NCBI GenBank assembly: GCA_002483265.1
Contig: DLHO01000005.1
Location: forward strand, 111,262-175,261
DNA from: Flavobacteriales bacterium UBA7666
GTDB lineage: Bacteria; Bacteroidota; Bacteroidia; Flavobacteriales_D; Crocinitomicaceae
Direction of reading: 5' to 3'
DNA: 64,000 nucleotides
A model generated the notes under the pieces. The model was not told the origin of the DNA. It searched no databases and worked only from the letters and a program-made list of their open reading frames with translations. Shown in pieces: positions 52,775-63,004 of the stretch (positions within the stretch are counted from its first letter, which is position 1; each line of letters starts with the position of its first letter). The position numbers and the translations under genes were made by a program.

Positions 52775-53818
52775 TTACCTAAAACCTTTTCTTCGGGTTT
52801 TAAATATGGCGTTATTCATATTCGTATAGCTGATAGAAAACTCCAAGCTTCCTCCTTTGTATCCATATCTGAGTGCTGACAACGTTAGATCATAAGAAAC
52901 TCCAAAATGGAATCCTCTCCAGTCAATCTGCATGGTCGGTGAAATCGCATCCCTCAAACGCGTATAAACACCCAAGCCAATAAAAGCATCCTGACTAAAA
53001 CCAGTGATTTTACCCCCGTCCTGAAAACGTCTTCTCAAGATTAATCCTAAAATTGATTCATAGTGTCCACCTTGAACAAATTGCGCAAATTGCGCATCAA
53101 ATGCCATTTTAGTTCCTGGAATATCCATAGAATATTTCACCATTCCGACATATTTTCTGGCAAGTTGTTCTTCTGATCCTGAACGGAAACGCATAGCAGG
53201 TGCATTCAAATGAAATCCGGCGAAACCAGCTTGAAATTTAATGTCATTATTTCGCGCAAATGAACTTTGGCCTCCATCAAACTGATAGAAAAGGCCGGCT
53301 GAAGCATCTAAGTAAATAAAAGAGCTTAAGCTTCCTGTTTCTCCGCTAACGAGTGCCGGGTCATAAGCATTATTTCCATTCCATTGTGAATCATAGATCA
53401 ATCGTGACATATTGCCGGATCGATTTCCAACTCCTCCTTGAATTCCAAGAGAAAGCTGGCTTCCATTTCCAACCGGAAGAATTCCCGAAACAGCTACCGA
53501 TCCAGTTTGTAGTCCATATCCTGAACTTCCGGCGATATCGTTATAAAACTGAACTCCGACCCCCAAATGTGCTTTTGGTTTTCTGTCATTCTTGAAAAAG
53601 TTGGCGTCTGCAGCCAATCCGGTTGTCATATAAGTTGTGCCGCCACCCAGCCACTGATTTCTATGTTGAATCGCAATTCTTTCCCATCCATCATAAACTC
53701 CGACCGCTCCGGGATTAAGCAAATTAGGGGATTGAAGAATCTGAGTCACATGAAAATCCTGGGCACTTGCTGACAAACCAGTCAAAAATGCAAGTGCCGT
53801 TAAAATCCCTCCTCTCAT
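52775..53818 (-). CDS. PorP/SprF family T9SS outer-membrane protein
   Basis: 347 residues: signal peptide (1-19, LTGLSASAQ), then the PorP/SprF pattern DFHVTQILQSPNLLNPGAVG (about 20-39) and a 14-strand-like barrel ending in basic KTRRKGFR. These proteins lie in the outer membrane and anchor or attach the T9SS cargo encoded next to them. The cargo, a gliding-motility-CTD protein, is encoded 2 bp upstream, so this is a matched pair as in SprB-SprF. Confidence 0.93.
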   Translation of the reverse strand: MRGGILTALAFLTGLSASAQDFHVTQILQSPNLLNPGAVGVYDGWERIAIQHRNQWLGGGTTYMTTGLAADANFFKNDRKPKAHLGVGVQFYNDIAGSSGYGLQTGSVAVSGILPVGNGSQLSLGIQGGVGNRSGNMSRLIYDSQWNGNNAYDPALVSGETGSLSSFIYLDASAGLFYQFDGGQSSFARNNDIKFQAGFAGFHLNAPAMRFRSGSEEQLARKYVGMVKYSMDIPGTKMAFDAQFAQFVQGGHYESILGLILRRRFQDGGKITGFSQDAFIGLGVYTRLRDAISPTMQIDWRGFHFGVSYDLTLSALRYGYKGGSLEFSISYTNMNNAIFKTRRKGFR

Positions 53819-53820
53819 GA

Positions 53821-56800
53821 TTATCTTGTTACAGTGATATTACCAGTATACGTTTCTTTTCTGCCATCTGTGAATGTCACATCTGCCTGATAAGCATATA
53901 CTCCTGTATTTATTTTTACGCCATTAAAGATTCCATCCCATTTGAACGCTGCATCAGAGCTCATGATCATTCGGTTCCCCCAACGATCATAAACATACCA
54001 TGTGAATGATGCAACATCTCTTCCAACTCGTGGCCCCAAATAATCATTTAATCCGTCTCCATTGGGAGAGAATGCTGTAGGCATATGGAATCCAAGGAAA
54101 CAACTTTCTCCAACAGGATTCGGATCACAAGAATCAAGCGGATCTGTTCCGTTCGTAATCTCATCGCCATCATTGATTCCGTCACCGTCCGTATCCGGAT
54201 TGTTAGGGTCTGTTCCGTATTGAGCTTCTGAACCGTCCAGAATCCCATCACCATCTGTATCTACGTTACAAGCCGGAGTAGCGTTTGGCGGATCACATGG
54301 ATCTAATGGATTGGTTCCGTTTGTAATCTCATCCCCATCATTAATTCCATCTCCATCCGTGTCCGGATTCGTTGTATTCGTTCCCGCAGTTCCTTCTTGA
54401 GCATTTGTCAATCCGTCTCCGTCCTGATCACATGGACCTGCATTTGGATTTGGAATACAAGGATCTGTATTTGCCGGATCAGTTTCATCATTTACACCAT
54501 CGCCGTCCGGATCTGTAATGCTGGATTCCAAAGCATCTATAATCCCATCTCCATCTGTATCCAGCGGATTAGCAGGATCCGGACCAATTTCTACGCAATC
54601 GTTTTCTCCATCACCATCTGTATCTGCAACATTCGGATCTGTTCCAGCTAAAATTTCATCTGTATTTGTACAACCATCTCCATCAATATCCGGATTATCT
54701 ACTATAAATACAGCTGTTATAGTAACCGGTGCAACAATATCCATTGAGTTAGTATCCTGAGCGATTGGTGCAGTTAATGTATTAGCCGTGTGTTCCCAAT
54801 GTGAGAAGACATATCCGGTTAGTGGTCTGGCAATTAAATTGGTCTGAATTCCTCCGAAATAAGTTGTATTCCATGGGTAAGTGGGTGCCCAAACAGAGTT
54901 CACTTTTACTTCTCCTGAAAGTGCCGGGCTAACTGTAACCACTATCGCATTCGGACCCGTAACATTGTAACAATCTATCATCCCTTGGTTCAAAGCAGTG
55001 CATCTCAGGTTAATGAAATTTCTCATTGCCAAAACATTGGCCTGCCAACCTGCAACTGAACCTCCCCATCTGGTACAATGTTGTGCCATTTCAGGTGAGA
55101 TTTGATTGATCATACTATCCAACAAATTATTCATGTACGGACATGAGAAATGTGTATTCACCAAGTCAATGTAACGTGTGATATAGTATTGCTCAACTAC
55201 CGGATTTTCATTAATTAGTTTATCTAAAATATCGGTATGACCCTGTCCACCGGGATTTGGTAAGTTTTCCGCGTTACAAGGATCTGCATTTGCAGTAGGA
55301 TCAGGAATTCCGGTGTAGTTAATATAATGTCCGAAACAAGCATCCATATCCCATAAGGTATAGCGCCATTTTTTCTTGTCACCGGCCGGATCCATTCCTC
55401 TCCACCATGCAGTATTCCAGTTTAACCAGTCTTGGTTTACAATGTAGGAATTGATCACAAAGTAGTCAACTAATGATTCCCAGTTCAATAAACTATCTAC
55501 GTAATTGAAATTTGCAGGAACTGCCATATTGTTGGTATTGACATAATTTCTTAAGTCATCCCAGTCATTTTGTGCATTAGGAGCACCATATTCTTCCCAT
55601 GTTCCTCCCCATGTTTTCAAATACTGCAAATTGTATTTGTCCTGATCGTAATAGTACTTTGTAAAGTCATGATCATCTGCCTTTTCGCGAATTTCATAAA
55701 CTCCCCAATATTGTCCGTTTACATACACAACACAAGGTCTCCATGTACGTTCATCCAATTTTAAACCTGCTCTTTGAGACAAGGTATGTACAAAAGCATC
55801 TCTAATGTGTGCACCACCAGTTTCAAATGGATAATTATCACTTGCTCCCGGCTTTAAAATAACACGTTGAAAATTGTCTCTTGTTTTATTTGGGAAGATT
55901 TGATGATCAATCTCATGGTCATATCCAAATTGATCTTTCATGATAAAGTCAAAACCTCTCTGGTCATATGCCCAAGAGTCATTACCATGTTTATTAAATT
56001 CTCCTTCTCCTTTATCTACAAATGATTTATCTGCTTCCCAAACTTCGAAAAATCCCTGAGGCGTGATACCTCCGTTTCCATTCAACAAGGTTGCTACTGA
56101 ATTAGCACCAAAACCAGCAACAGAAACAACCGGAACCGTATGATTCACATTGATGAAATAAGTTCCAGACATGGTGAAGCTAGATTCATTGGTAGAAAAT
56201 GCTTTTGCTCTTAATACTTTTGTTGATGTAATAGAAACCGGACCGGCATACAATGTAGAACCTGTAGTTGGCACCGAACCATCAAGTGTATAACGGATAG
56301 TTGCTGTTACATCTGAACAAGTAATCGTAACGTTTTGTGTTCCCGGATAAAATCCCGGTACAACACTAAAAACAGGTGTTGGAGTATAAAAGTTAATACC
56401 TCCGCTGTTTGCGGCTCCGGGAGTTGGAGTTAAAAACAATTTCCATGTTGCGGCTCCGTTTGTTTGGCGACCGATCGAATGGTTTTGTTTTGTCATCTGA
56501 GTTAATTCTACGAAATCAACCGTTACATTGGCAGGACTTGTGAGAATAAACCACTCATTTTTAGTCTGAGCCAAATTAAAACTTGGATGGTACTGGGTCC
56601 CGGAAACCAAATTTCGGCCACTACAATAAACCATTTTATAACCACCGGCAGCAATCGACCCGGAAGGGATTTGCCATTTTTGTGGATTACCGTCATCATC
56701 TGACAAATAGTAACCGGTTAAATCCACCGAAGCAGCACCGGCATTATACAATTCGACCCAATCTTCATTTTCACCAAATGCGTCAAGCGGGCCGCCTATA

Positions 56801-56904
56801 TTAGAACATGAATATTCATTGATTACGACCTGAGAATTTGCCGTGGAGGACAGCAAAATTAGAAACAGGAAACAAGCCGTTTTAAAGAGAGGTAGCAATT
56901 TCAT
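53821..56904 (-). CDS. T9SS surface protein: LTD, CotH kinase, thrombospondin-3 repeats, type B sorting domain
   Basis: 1027 residues: signal peptide (1-25), lamin-tail domain (about 26-150), beta-hexosaminidase-type C-terminal domain (about 185-250), CotH protein-kinase-like domain (about 260-640, with the ending DMDACFG and WRYTLWDMD), a Cys/Ala linker, a run of thrombospondin type-3 repeats with DTDGDG calcium motifs (about 735-925) and a gliding-motility-associated type B C-terminal domain (about 930-1027, [24 protein letters not shown]). Calcium-stiffened surface adhesin or coat protein; CotH domains phosphorylate secreted proteins. The PorP/SprF partner follows. Confidence 0.92.
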   Translation of the reverse strand: MKLLPLFKTACFLFLILLSSTANSQVVINEYSCSNIGGPLDAFGENEDWVELYNAGAASVDLTGYYLSDDDGNPQKWQIPSGSIAAGGYKMVYCSGRNLVSGTQYHPSFNLAQTKNEWFILTSPANVTVDFVELTQMTKQNHSIGRQTNGAATWKLFLTPTPGAANSGGINFYTPTPVFSVVPGFYPGTQNVTITCSDVTATIRYTLDGSVPTTGSTLYAGPVSITSTKVLRAKAFSTNESSFTMSGTYFINVNHTVPVVSVAGFGANSVATLLNGNGGITPQGFFEVWEADKSFVDKGEGEFNKHGNDSWAYDQRGFDFIMKDQFGYDHEIDHQIFPNKTRDNFQRVILKPGASDNYPFETGGAHIRDAFVHTLSQRAGLKLDERTWRPCVVYVNGQYWGVYEIREKADDHDFTKYYYDQDKYNLQYLKTWGGTWEEYGAPNAQNDWDDLRNYVNTNNMAVPANFNYVDSLLNWESLVDYFVINSYIVNQDWLNWNTAWWRGMDPAGDKKKWRYTLWDMDACFGHYINYTGIPDPTANADPCNAENLPNPGGQGHTDILDKLINENPVVEQYYITRYIDLVNTHFSCPYMNNLLDSMINQISPEMAQHCTRWGGSVAGWQANVLAMRNFINLRCTALNQGMIDCYNVTGPNAIVVTVSPALSGEVKVNSVWAPTYPWNTTYFGGIQTNLIARPLTGYVFSHWEHTANTLTAPIAQDTNSMDIVAPVTITAVFIVDNPDIDGDGCTNTDEILAGTDPNVADTDGDGENDCVEIGPDPANPLDTDGDGIIDALESSITDPDGDGVNDETDPANTDPCIPNPNAGPCDQDGDGLTNAQEGTAGTNTTNPDTDGDGINDGDEITNGTNPLDPCDPPNATPACNVDTDGDGILDGSEAQYGTDPNNPDTDGDGINDGDEITNGTDPLDSCDPNPVGESCFLGFHMPTAFSPNGDGLNDYLGPRVGRDVASFTWYVYDRWGNRMIMSSDAAFKWDGIFNGVKINTGVYAYQADVTFTDGRKETYTGNITVTR
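54160..54690. repeat. Coding repeats of the thrombospondin-3 region
   Basis: Copies of a GAT-ACG/GAT-GGA-GAT-GGA-type unit (ATCCATCTCCATC on the plus strand) recur at roughly 39- to 117-bp steps. Each encodes DxDGDG plus a short spacer. The repeats are part of the gene, not an array of its own. Confidence 0.75.
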
Positions 56905-57084
56905 GTGTAGTTTTCATTTAAAGAGTGTCTAATTTTACGAATCTTTTATGTTATAATCCAAACATTAGACGTATTATTTTACGAAAAGCAGCTAGAAAGT
57001 TCATTTTTATTTTGTAATTCCTTGTTGTATAGGACTTATTTGATTAAAATTCTCTTAATATTGTGACTCTATAAAACCAGACTA

Positions 57085-57510
57085 ATGAAAAAATTAATTT
57101 TTGGAATTGCTCTTCTCTCCGCAGTTTCAGCATGTAAAAAAGTAGAAGGTGACGGTGGTCGTGCATCTATATCCGGTAATGTTGTTGTAAATGAAAAGCT
57201 GCGCATAAACGGTGTGGTTACGGATACTGTAAGCTACGCCGGAGCGAAAGAAGATTTGTATATTGTTTACGGTGATGGCGATGCTATGTATGATGACAAA
57301 ATTGAAGTTTCTTATGACGGATCTTTCAAATTTGAATTCCTGCAACCGGGTACCTATACGATTTTCGGATACAGTGAAATTTTCAATCCGGGAAATAATG
57401 TTCCCAATAACGACGATGATTACAAAACTTTAGAGGTTGTAAGTAAAACGGTAACGATCGGCAAAAAAGAAAATGCAGATATTGGTACCATTACGCTAAT
57501 CAAAAACTAA
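57085..57510 (+). CDS. Small lipoprotein, unknown function
   Basis: 141 residues. Lipoprotein signal ends in AVSACKK (Cys17). The mature part is a beta-sandwich with alternating strands (SISGNVVVNEKL, YIVYGDGDAMYDDKIEVSYDG, FEFLQPGTYTIFGY) like a carboxypeptidase-regulatory or prealbumin-like domain. A TAATATTG near-consensus -7 box is 20 bp upstream. The next gene begins right after the stop codon, so the two are probably one unit at the cell surface. Confidence 0.72.
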   Translation: MKKLIFGIALLSAVSACKKVEGDGGRASISGNVVVNEKLRINGVVTDTVSYAGAKEDLYIVYGDGDAMYDDKIEVSYDGSFKFEFLQPGTYTIFGYSEIFNPGNNVPNNDDDYKTLEVVSKTVTIGKKENADIGTITLIKN

Positions 57511-58239
57511 ATGAAGTCCTTATTCATTGCTGTTCTTTTCCTTACACCCTGTTTTTTGGCCTGGAATCAGAACACGAGAGGACAATATTGGTTTAGTGCT
57601 GGTATTAAGCGCGAGATCAAATACGATCTGGAAGTAAATCTGAATACGAATTTGCGTCTGAACAATTATGGTCAATTGGCGACATTATATCAGGAAGCAA
57701 GTTTAAAATATACCAAGTTAGATTGGTTCAGACCTTCTATTGAATACCGGATTGTAACAAACTATGACGAGCGCAGAAATTACGACAACAGTCACCGCTT
57801 GAATTTCAATGCCGATTTCCGTCATAAAGTGCAGCAAATTAAATTCGGTGCACGCTTGCGTTACCAGATGTACATCGGAGGGTTTGCTTCAACAGGAGGC
57901 GATTTGGATCCGGCATTCCGGATTAAGCCCCACGTTGAATGGGATAAACCAAAATCAAAAGTTACACCGGAAGCTTCTGTAGAGTTTTTCTATAATCCGA
58001 ACAATGGTCCGTTTGGTCGTACTTGGAATCGTGTTCGTTACGGACTGACTTTGAATTTTGATTTACCGGGTGCTAATGAAATTGGATTGACTTATTATTA
58101 CGGACAAAAATTCAATACCAAGAATAATTACAACGAGCACATTCTTTCTTTAGAATATACTTTTGAATGGAAAAAAGCAAAGAAGAAGAAAAAGAAAGAC
58201 GACGACGAATTGGAGGAAGATATTGAATACCCGAAATAA
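57511..58239 (+). CDS. DUF2490 outer-membrane protein
   Basis: 242 residues: signal peptide (1-20, PCFLAWNQ), then a beta-barrel with the DUF2490 look: YWFSAGIKREIKYDLEVNLN, LYQEASLKYTKLDWFRPS and HRLNFNADFRHKVQQIKFGA. The C-terminus is highly charged (Lys-rich then Asp/Glu-rich, KKAKKKKKKDDDE), an odd end for a barrel and probably periplasmic. It begins at the base after the preceding stop. Confidence 0.85.
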   Translation: MKSLFIAVLFLTPCFLAWNQNTRGQYWFSAGIKREIKYDLEVNLNTNLRLNNYGQLATLYQEASLKYTKLDWFRPSIEYRIVTNYDERRNYDNSHRLNFNADFRHKVQQIKFGARLRYQMYIGGFASTGGDLDPAFRIKPHVEWDKPKSKVTPEASVEFFYNPNNGPFGRTWNRVRYGLTLNFDLPGANEIGLTYYYGQKFNTKNNYNEHILSLEYTFEWKKAKKKKKKDDDELEEDIEYPK

Positions 58240-58263
58240 CTAGTTCAAATTTCGGCACTTCGA

Positions 58264-58293
58264 AAGGTGGCTGAGCGGAATCGAAGTCACCTT
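58264..58293. repeat. Intergenic hairpin between DUF2490 gene and rodA
   Basis: AAGGTG (58264-58269) pairs with CACCTT (58288-58293). The sequence GGCTGAGCGGAATCGAAG belongs to a word common in intergenic palindromes of Bacteroidota (from memory). Between convergent genes, so it may terminate both. Confidence 0.55.
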
Positions 58294-58294
58294 C

Positions 58295-59692
58295 TTAGAA
58301 AAGTACGTCTCTGCGCTGGCTATCCAATTTCAGAAGGATAAACAACAACATGGAGAAGGACATTAAAGAAGATCCTCCGTAACTAAAGAACGGCAATGGA
58401 ATTCCAATTACCGGAGCAAGTCCGATATTCATTCCGATATTGACTGCAAAGTGATAGAAGACAATCATGGCGACACAATACGCATAAACCCGGTTAAAGG
58501 TGGAGCGCTGGCGTTCGGCAATGACAATGATCCGGAAAAGCATTCCCATAAAGAGAAATACAATTACCAAACTTCCCATAAACCCCCATTCTTCAGCGAG
58601 TGGGCAAAAGATAAAATCAGTTTCACTTTCCGGAACGTGGTTTGAACGTACACTCGCTACACTTGCTTTCTTATAACCTTTTCCGAATAGGCCTCCGGAA
58701 CCTACTGCTGCCATTGCGCGATTGCGGTTGTAATCTTTTCCGTCATCGTCTTTGCGCAAACCAAGAACCAATTCAATACGGTCTTTCTGATGGGGAGCTA
58801 AACTGGAAAAGGAGAAGTTAACCGTTGCCGAAACAGCGATCGAAAGAAGCCATCCCGAAATAATGATCAAGAGAACTCTTCTTTGATCCCGCTTCGAGGA
58901 AATCCAACGCAATACCAAATATGCAATCAAAGCGATCACAGTGATCACGGTAACGACCCCATAAAACCCGGGGATCAAAACTCCGCGCATGAATGTAAAC
59001 TCATACTTATTACTACCCATCAAAAGGGTTACAATGGAAAGAAATACGACGTAGAATAAGATCGGAATAAAATGGCTCCCAACCCAAGTATCTTTGAAAC
59101 GAACTCCGGGAATCAAATTCACCACTTTTAATACCAATGGATCGAAAGTGATTCCTTCCCGATAAAGAACAAAGAAAAAAGAAGTAAATACCACAAATGT
59201 TCCAGCATCCGGTTGAAGTAAGATCAACACCATTGGAACCATTACAATCGCCAATGCGACCAAAACGGTCTGCACATTTTGATTCTTTACATTCACTGTT
59301 GAAATGTACCGTGATAACAGAATTGCCGTACCAATTTTCATGAATTCCGCCGGTTGAATTCCCAAAGAACCTATTCCTAACCAAGCGCGTGCACCATTAA
59401 TCGGAGGAGTAAACAGAACAACAATCAATAAGGAAAAACAAAATAAATAGATTGGAAGCGCAAACTTCCGGTAGATATCCGAATCAATAAGGAATACCAA
59501 AAATCCAAGGAAAATGGAAATTCCAACCCACATGATCTGTTTCCCATATTTCTGGGAAAAATCAAAAATATTCGGATGATCCGGATTATAAGCAGCGGAG
59601 TAAACATTCGCAATTCCCATACCCAGCATGATGATTACAATTGAAAGTAACCACCAATCCACATGCTGTGTCAAGGAATCTTCTCTTCTCAT
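58295..59692 (-). CDS. rodA: RodA, SEDS peptidoglycan glycosyltransferase
   Basis: 465 residues with about ten membrane helices. SEDS family polymerase that builds peptidoglycan strands with PBP2. Family blocks: NGARAWLGIGSLGIQPAEFMK (about 100-120), LILLQPDAGTFVVF (about 157-170; the Asp is catalytic), the late loop PESETDFIFCPLAEEWGFMG and the closing GIPLPFFSYGGSSLMSF. It directly follows mrdA with a 1-bp spacing. It is longer than E. coli RodA (370) because of an extra loop of about 90 residues near 190-330. Confidence 0.95.
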   Translation of the reverse strand: MRREDSLTQHVDWWLLSIVIIMLGMGIANVYSAAYNPDHPNIFDFSQKYGKQIMWVGISIFLGFLVFLIDSDIYRKFALPIYLFCFSLLIVVLFTPPINGARAWLGIGSLGIQPAEFMKIGTAILLSRYISTVNVKNQNVQTVLVALAIVMVPMVLILLQPDAGTFVVFTSFFFVLYREGITFDPLVLKVVNLIPGVRFKDTWVGSHFIPILFYVVFLSIVTLLMGSNKYEFTFMRGVLIPGFYGVVTVITVIALIAYLVLRWISSKRDQRRVLLIIISGWLLSIAVSATVNFSFSSLAPHQKDRIELVLGLRKDDDGKDYNRNRAMAAVGSGGLFGKGYKKASVASVRSNHVPESETDFIFCPLAEEWGFMGSLVIVFLFMGMLFRIIVIAERQRSTFNRVYAYCVAMIVFYHFAVNIGMNIGLAPVIGIPLPFFSYGGSSLMSFSMLLFILLKLDSQRRDVLF

Positions 59693-61573
59693 TTACTTTT
59701 TCTTTTTCGGCTTCGCTTTAATATTGAGCAGGTTTGCAGAGACAATCATCTGTTCCTTTGCCTTATCTTTCACTTGTCTGTGAATGTATTTATCAATCAT
59801 CAAACCGGCAGTCGGCGCAGCCCAAACCCCTCCAAACCCAGCATTTTCAATGAAAACAGCAATTGCAATCTTCGGGTTTTCCATTGGTGCAAATGCCAAA
59901 AATACAGAGTGGTCTTCTCCGTGTGGATTTTGCGCTGTTCCGGTTTTTCCACAAACAGTAACTCCTTCAACAACTGCTCGTTTTCCGGTTCCTCCAGCTT
60001 CATAACAAACTCTTCTCATTCCTTCAATGATCGGCTCAAAATTTGCAGCGTCAATTTTTGTTTTGTGTACCGTTTTGAATTGCGGAAGTGGGCCTTTATT
60101 TCCGATTGACCGAACGAAATGCGGAGTGTAATACCATCCTTTATTTGCAATAATGGCTGCAATATTGGCCATTTGAAGCGGTGTTACTTTCACCTCTCCC
60201 TGACCGATAGAAATAGAACGAATCGTAGAAAAAGCCCACGTATTGTGTCCATACCATTTATCGTAATAGGCTGAATTCGGGATCAATCCTGAACGCATTC
60301 CGGTAACATCTGTTTCAAACTGACTTCCCAAACCAAAACTCATGATATAATCATACCACTCATTCAATCCCAGTTCTGCATCCTCAAAAATCGATTTCTT
60401 CTTTCCTTGCTGAATAATCCGTCTCATTACATAGTAGAAATAAGGATTACAGGAGTTTTTAATTCCGTCAGGCAGATTCGTAGCATTGGGGTGATTGTGG
60501 CAACCAACCATTGATTTGGTACAAGGGAATCCGGATTCCGGAGTAATGACTCCTTCCTGCAAACCGATGAGTGACTGAAGTAGTTTAAAAATAGATCCCG
60601 GAGGATATTCTGCAGCCAAAGGTCTTGGGTACAATGGTTTTCCTTCGTCAAGTAATAATTTAGGATAATTTTTTCCAATATTTCTTCTCCCTACCAAAAT
60701 ATTGGGGTCGAAACTTGGAGCAGAAACCAATGCCAGAATTTCTCCTGTTTTCGGCTCGATTGCAACAATACAGCCACGTTTGTTCTGCATCAGCTTTTCA
60801 CCATAAACCTGCAATTGAATATCCAAACCTAAATGCAAAGCAGGCCCTTGTTCAGCAAGTGTATCATACTTTCCTCCGGCATACGATTCAATGGCATTAT
60901 TCAAAGCAGAAGTTACAATGTACTTAATCCCTTTCTGACCTCTCAATTGCTTTTCGTAGTAACGTTCAATTCCCGCTCTTCCGATTTGATCTCCCGGTCT
61001 GTAAAAACGATCTTCTTCTATCTCTTCTTTGGAAACTTCATTCAAATAACCAAAAATATTAGCTCCTCCCGAAAAAGGATAGCTTCTCATGGAGGTTAAG
61101 TCTTCATAAAAACCTGGGAATCTCTCCAAATGCGGAGCAATTCGCGTAATTTCGTCATTGGTCAATTCCTTGATGAATGGATATGGACGCTGTTTCTGAT
61201 AATTTGCCTGTAATTTTCCGGTATTCGGATTGCGGTATTTTCCTTCTCCTTTTTTAATCTGATAGAAACGATCTTTCACTTCCTGAGGAGTCCAGCCAAC
61301 CAATTTCGCGAATGCTACGGTATCAAAATCGTGAATTTCTTCTTCCTTCATCATCAAGTTGTAATAACTTCTATTCGTTACCACTTTCTTGTTACGCCGG
61401 TCAAAAACAATTCCCCGTGGAGGTGTAATTTCTTTTCGTTTCTCAGCAATTTCCTGTGCTCTCAATTTCCACGAATCATCTACTACCTGCATGAAGAAAA
61501 GACGAATCAAATAAATTGATCCGACTAGAATAAAAAACACCAGAATAACGTATTTTCTTCCATCCAAATTCAT
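59693..61573 (-). CDS. mrdA: Penicillin-binding protein 2, transpeptidase
   Basis: 626 residues. N-terminal membrane anchor (about 9-28), the PBP dimerisation region, and a transpeptidase domain with SxxK in PPGSIFKLLQSL (about 325-336), and KTGT in VCGKTGTAQNPHG (about 545-557). Crosslinks new peptidoglycan during elongation. Its ATG overlaps mreD by 4 bp, and rodA follows at once, so PBP2 and RodA are made together. Confidence 0.96.
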   Translation of the reverse strand: MNLDGRKYVILVFFILVGSIYLIRLFFMQVVDDSWKLRAQEIAEKRKEITPPRGIVFDRRNKKVVTNRSYYNLMMKEEEIHDFDTVAFAKLVGWTPQEVKDRFYQIKKGEGKYRNPNTGKLQANYQKQRPYPFIKELTNDEITRIAPHLERFPGFYEDLTSMRSYPFSGGANIFGYLNEVSKEEIEEDRFYRPGDQIGRAGIERYYEKQLRGQKGIKYIVTSALNNAIESYAGGKYDTLAEQGPALHLGLDIQLQVYGEKLMQNKRGCIVAIEPKTGEILALVSAPSFDPNILVGRRNIGKNYPKLLLDEGKPLYPRPLAAEYPPGSIFKLLQSLIGLQEGVITPESGFPCTKSMVGCHNHPNATNLPDGIKNSCNPYFYYVMRRIIQQGKKKSIFEDAELGLNEWYDYIMSFGLGSQFETDVTGMRSGLIPNSAYYDKWYGHNTWAFSTIRSISIGQGEVKVTPLQMANIAAIIANKGWYYTPHFVRSIGNKGPLPQFKTVHKTKIDAANFEPIIEGMRRVCYEAGGTGKRAVVEGVTVCGKTGTAQNPHGEDHSVFLAFAPMENPKIAIAVFIENAGFGGVWAAPTAGLMIDKYIHRQVKDKAKEQMIVSANLLNIKAKPKKKK

Positions 61574-62088
61574 CGTACAGCCTTTTTGTTAGAGATGAAA
61601 ATAAATTGCACCAATAAACTTAATAAAAAAGAGCTTGGCACGCTTAATCCGATCTTCAACAAGATCCAGACAAATTCATTCAACTTAAAGGATTCAATAG
61701 AAAAGAACCAAGTATGATGAATCAGTAGAAGCGTTCCGTATGAATATAAAAACCAACGTCCGCCCATGGAATAAACATTCACAGCTTCCACACTGTCATA
61801 ACCGTCTCTTGGCGACAACCATTTGAAGATAATCGGTCTGAAAAAAGCCATGATCACCGCACTTGATGCATGCAACCCGAAAGTATTGGAAAAGGAATCG
61901 ATGATCAATCCGAAAACGAAACTCACCAGCATCAGCGGTACTGTTCCCATTTGGAAAGGCAACATGAGAATGAACAAGGGATAAATCATTGCGTAAAGAC
62001 CTAATCCGGGTTCCAGATTGTTTAAAATCAGTACCTGAAATAGTACAAATAATACGAAACGAATGCTATTTAAAACAAAAATATTCAC
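61570..62088 (-). CDS. mreD: Rod shape-determining protein MreD
   Basis: 172 residues with five or six membrane helices. MreD links MreC to the elongation complex at the inner membrane. Typical features include the early FVLFVLFQVLILNNLEPG and the central FVFGLIIDSFSNTFGLHASS. It starts one base after the mreC stop and overlaps mrdA by 4 bp. Sequence conservation of MreD is low, so much of the assignment rests on place in the operon. Confidence 0.92.
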   Translation of the reverse strand: MNIFVLNSIRFVLFVLFQVLILNNLEPGLGLYAMIYPLFILMLPFQMGTVPLMLVSFVFGLIIDSFSNTFGLHASSAVIMAFFRPIIFKWLSPRDGYDSVEAVNVYSMGGRWFLYSYGTLLLIHHTWFFSIESFKLNEFVWILLKIGLSVPSSFLLSLLVQFIFISNKKAVR

Positions 62089-62089
62089 T

Positions 62090-62938
62090 TTACAATTCCT
62101 CCTCTTCTTTATCTGGCGGGATTCTTCCTTCCAATTCTCTTAATTCATCCAACATTACATTCTTGATCACATAAACGTGCTGAATGGATCTAAAATCTTC
62201 TGCAATTCGAACTTGTAAATCCCACAAGGGTTTCCCTTCAATGGATTTGCGTTTGGTAATAACTCCAACAGGAATTCCCTTCGGATAGATCCCGGAACCT
62301 CCGCGCGTAATTACTTTCGTAAACTTCTTAATTGAAATATCGTTTGAGATTCCCGCAATCTGACAAATCTTTGGGTTTATTCCATCCCATTTCAACAATC
62401 CAAAAGCACCGCCATCCCGCATACTTACATCCACGTTGATGTTCTTGGAAAGAATAGTTTTAACCACGGAATATGAGTCTCCAACCAAATGGACAATTCC
62501 TACAACTCCTTTGGACGAAATAACTCCCCATCCTTTTTGGATTCCATGATTTTTACCAATATCAATGGTCATGTAGTTATTGCGCTTGTCATACGTGTTA
62601 TTGATCACAGACGCCGCCATGTATAAATATTGCTGATGGTAATTCGTATCCTCAATTTGGATCAATTCCCGATCAATTTTATAATTGGAACCTTTCAATT
62701 TTTCTCTCAAACGGGCATTTTCCCATTCCAATTTCCGATTGGTGCCCTCTAGATTGAAATGCTGTGTTACTGAGTTTCGAACTTGATACAAGCTTCCGTT
62801 TATGCTTGAAGCACTGGAAAAAACTTGCAATCGTGCAAACTCAGAATATTGGATATACGCAGAAAGTGCTACAATTTGGAGTAACACAAAGACCAAAAAG
62901 ATCTGAAATCGTTTGAAAAAAGCAATCAAATTGCGCAT
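62090..62938 (-). CDS. mreC: Rod shape-determining protein MreC
   Basis: 282 residues: an N-terminal membrane helix (about 8-28, FQIFLVFVLLQIVALSAY), a coiled-coil stretch (about 65-90, EWENARLREKLKG) and the periplasmic beta-barrel pair with GKNHGIQKGWGVIS and GVVGIVHLVGDSYSVVKTIL, both characteristic of MreC. It scaffolds PBP2/RodA. The -7 box TAATTTTG (62950-62943) lies only 4 nt from the ATG; mRNA may be leaderless. First gene of mreC-mreD-mrdA-rodA. Confidence 0.95.
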   Translation of the reverse strand: MRNLIAFFKRFQIFLVFVLLQIVALSAYIQYSEFARLQVFSSASSINGSLYQVRNSVTQHFNLEGTNRKLEWENARLREKLKGSNYKIDRELIQIEDTNYHQQYLYMAASVINNTYDKRNNYMTIDIGKNHGIQKGWGVISSKGVVGIVHLVGDSYSVVKTILSKNINVDVSMRDGGAFGLLKWDGINPKICQIAGISNDISIKKFTKVITRGGSGIYPKGIPVGVITKRKSIEGKPLWDLQVRIAEDFRSIQHVYVIKNVMLDELRELEGRIPPDKEEEEL

Positions 62939-62942
62939 ACCA

Positions 62943-62950
62943 CAAAATTA
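62943..62950 (-). promoter_or_regulatory. mreC operon -7 box, likely leaderless
   Basis: TAATTTTG on the minus strand, then TGGT, then ATG. No clear -33 box. Confidence 0.5.
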
Positions 62951-63004
62951 GTTAGATAAACGATTTTCTAAAGGATGAAACGAATTTTTATTTGACAATG
63001 TAAT

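Noticed and set aside
54160..54690. Regular repeats resembling a CRISPR or satellite array
   Set aside because: They encode the thrombospondin type-3 motifs of one long open frame; spacing varies and spacers are coding.
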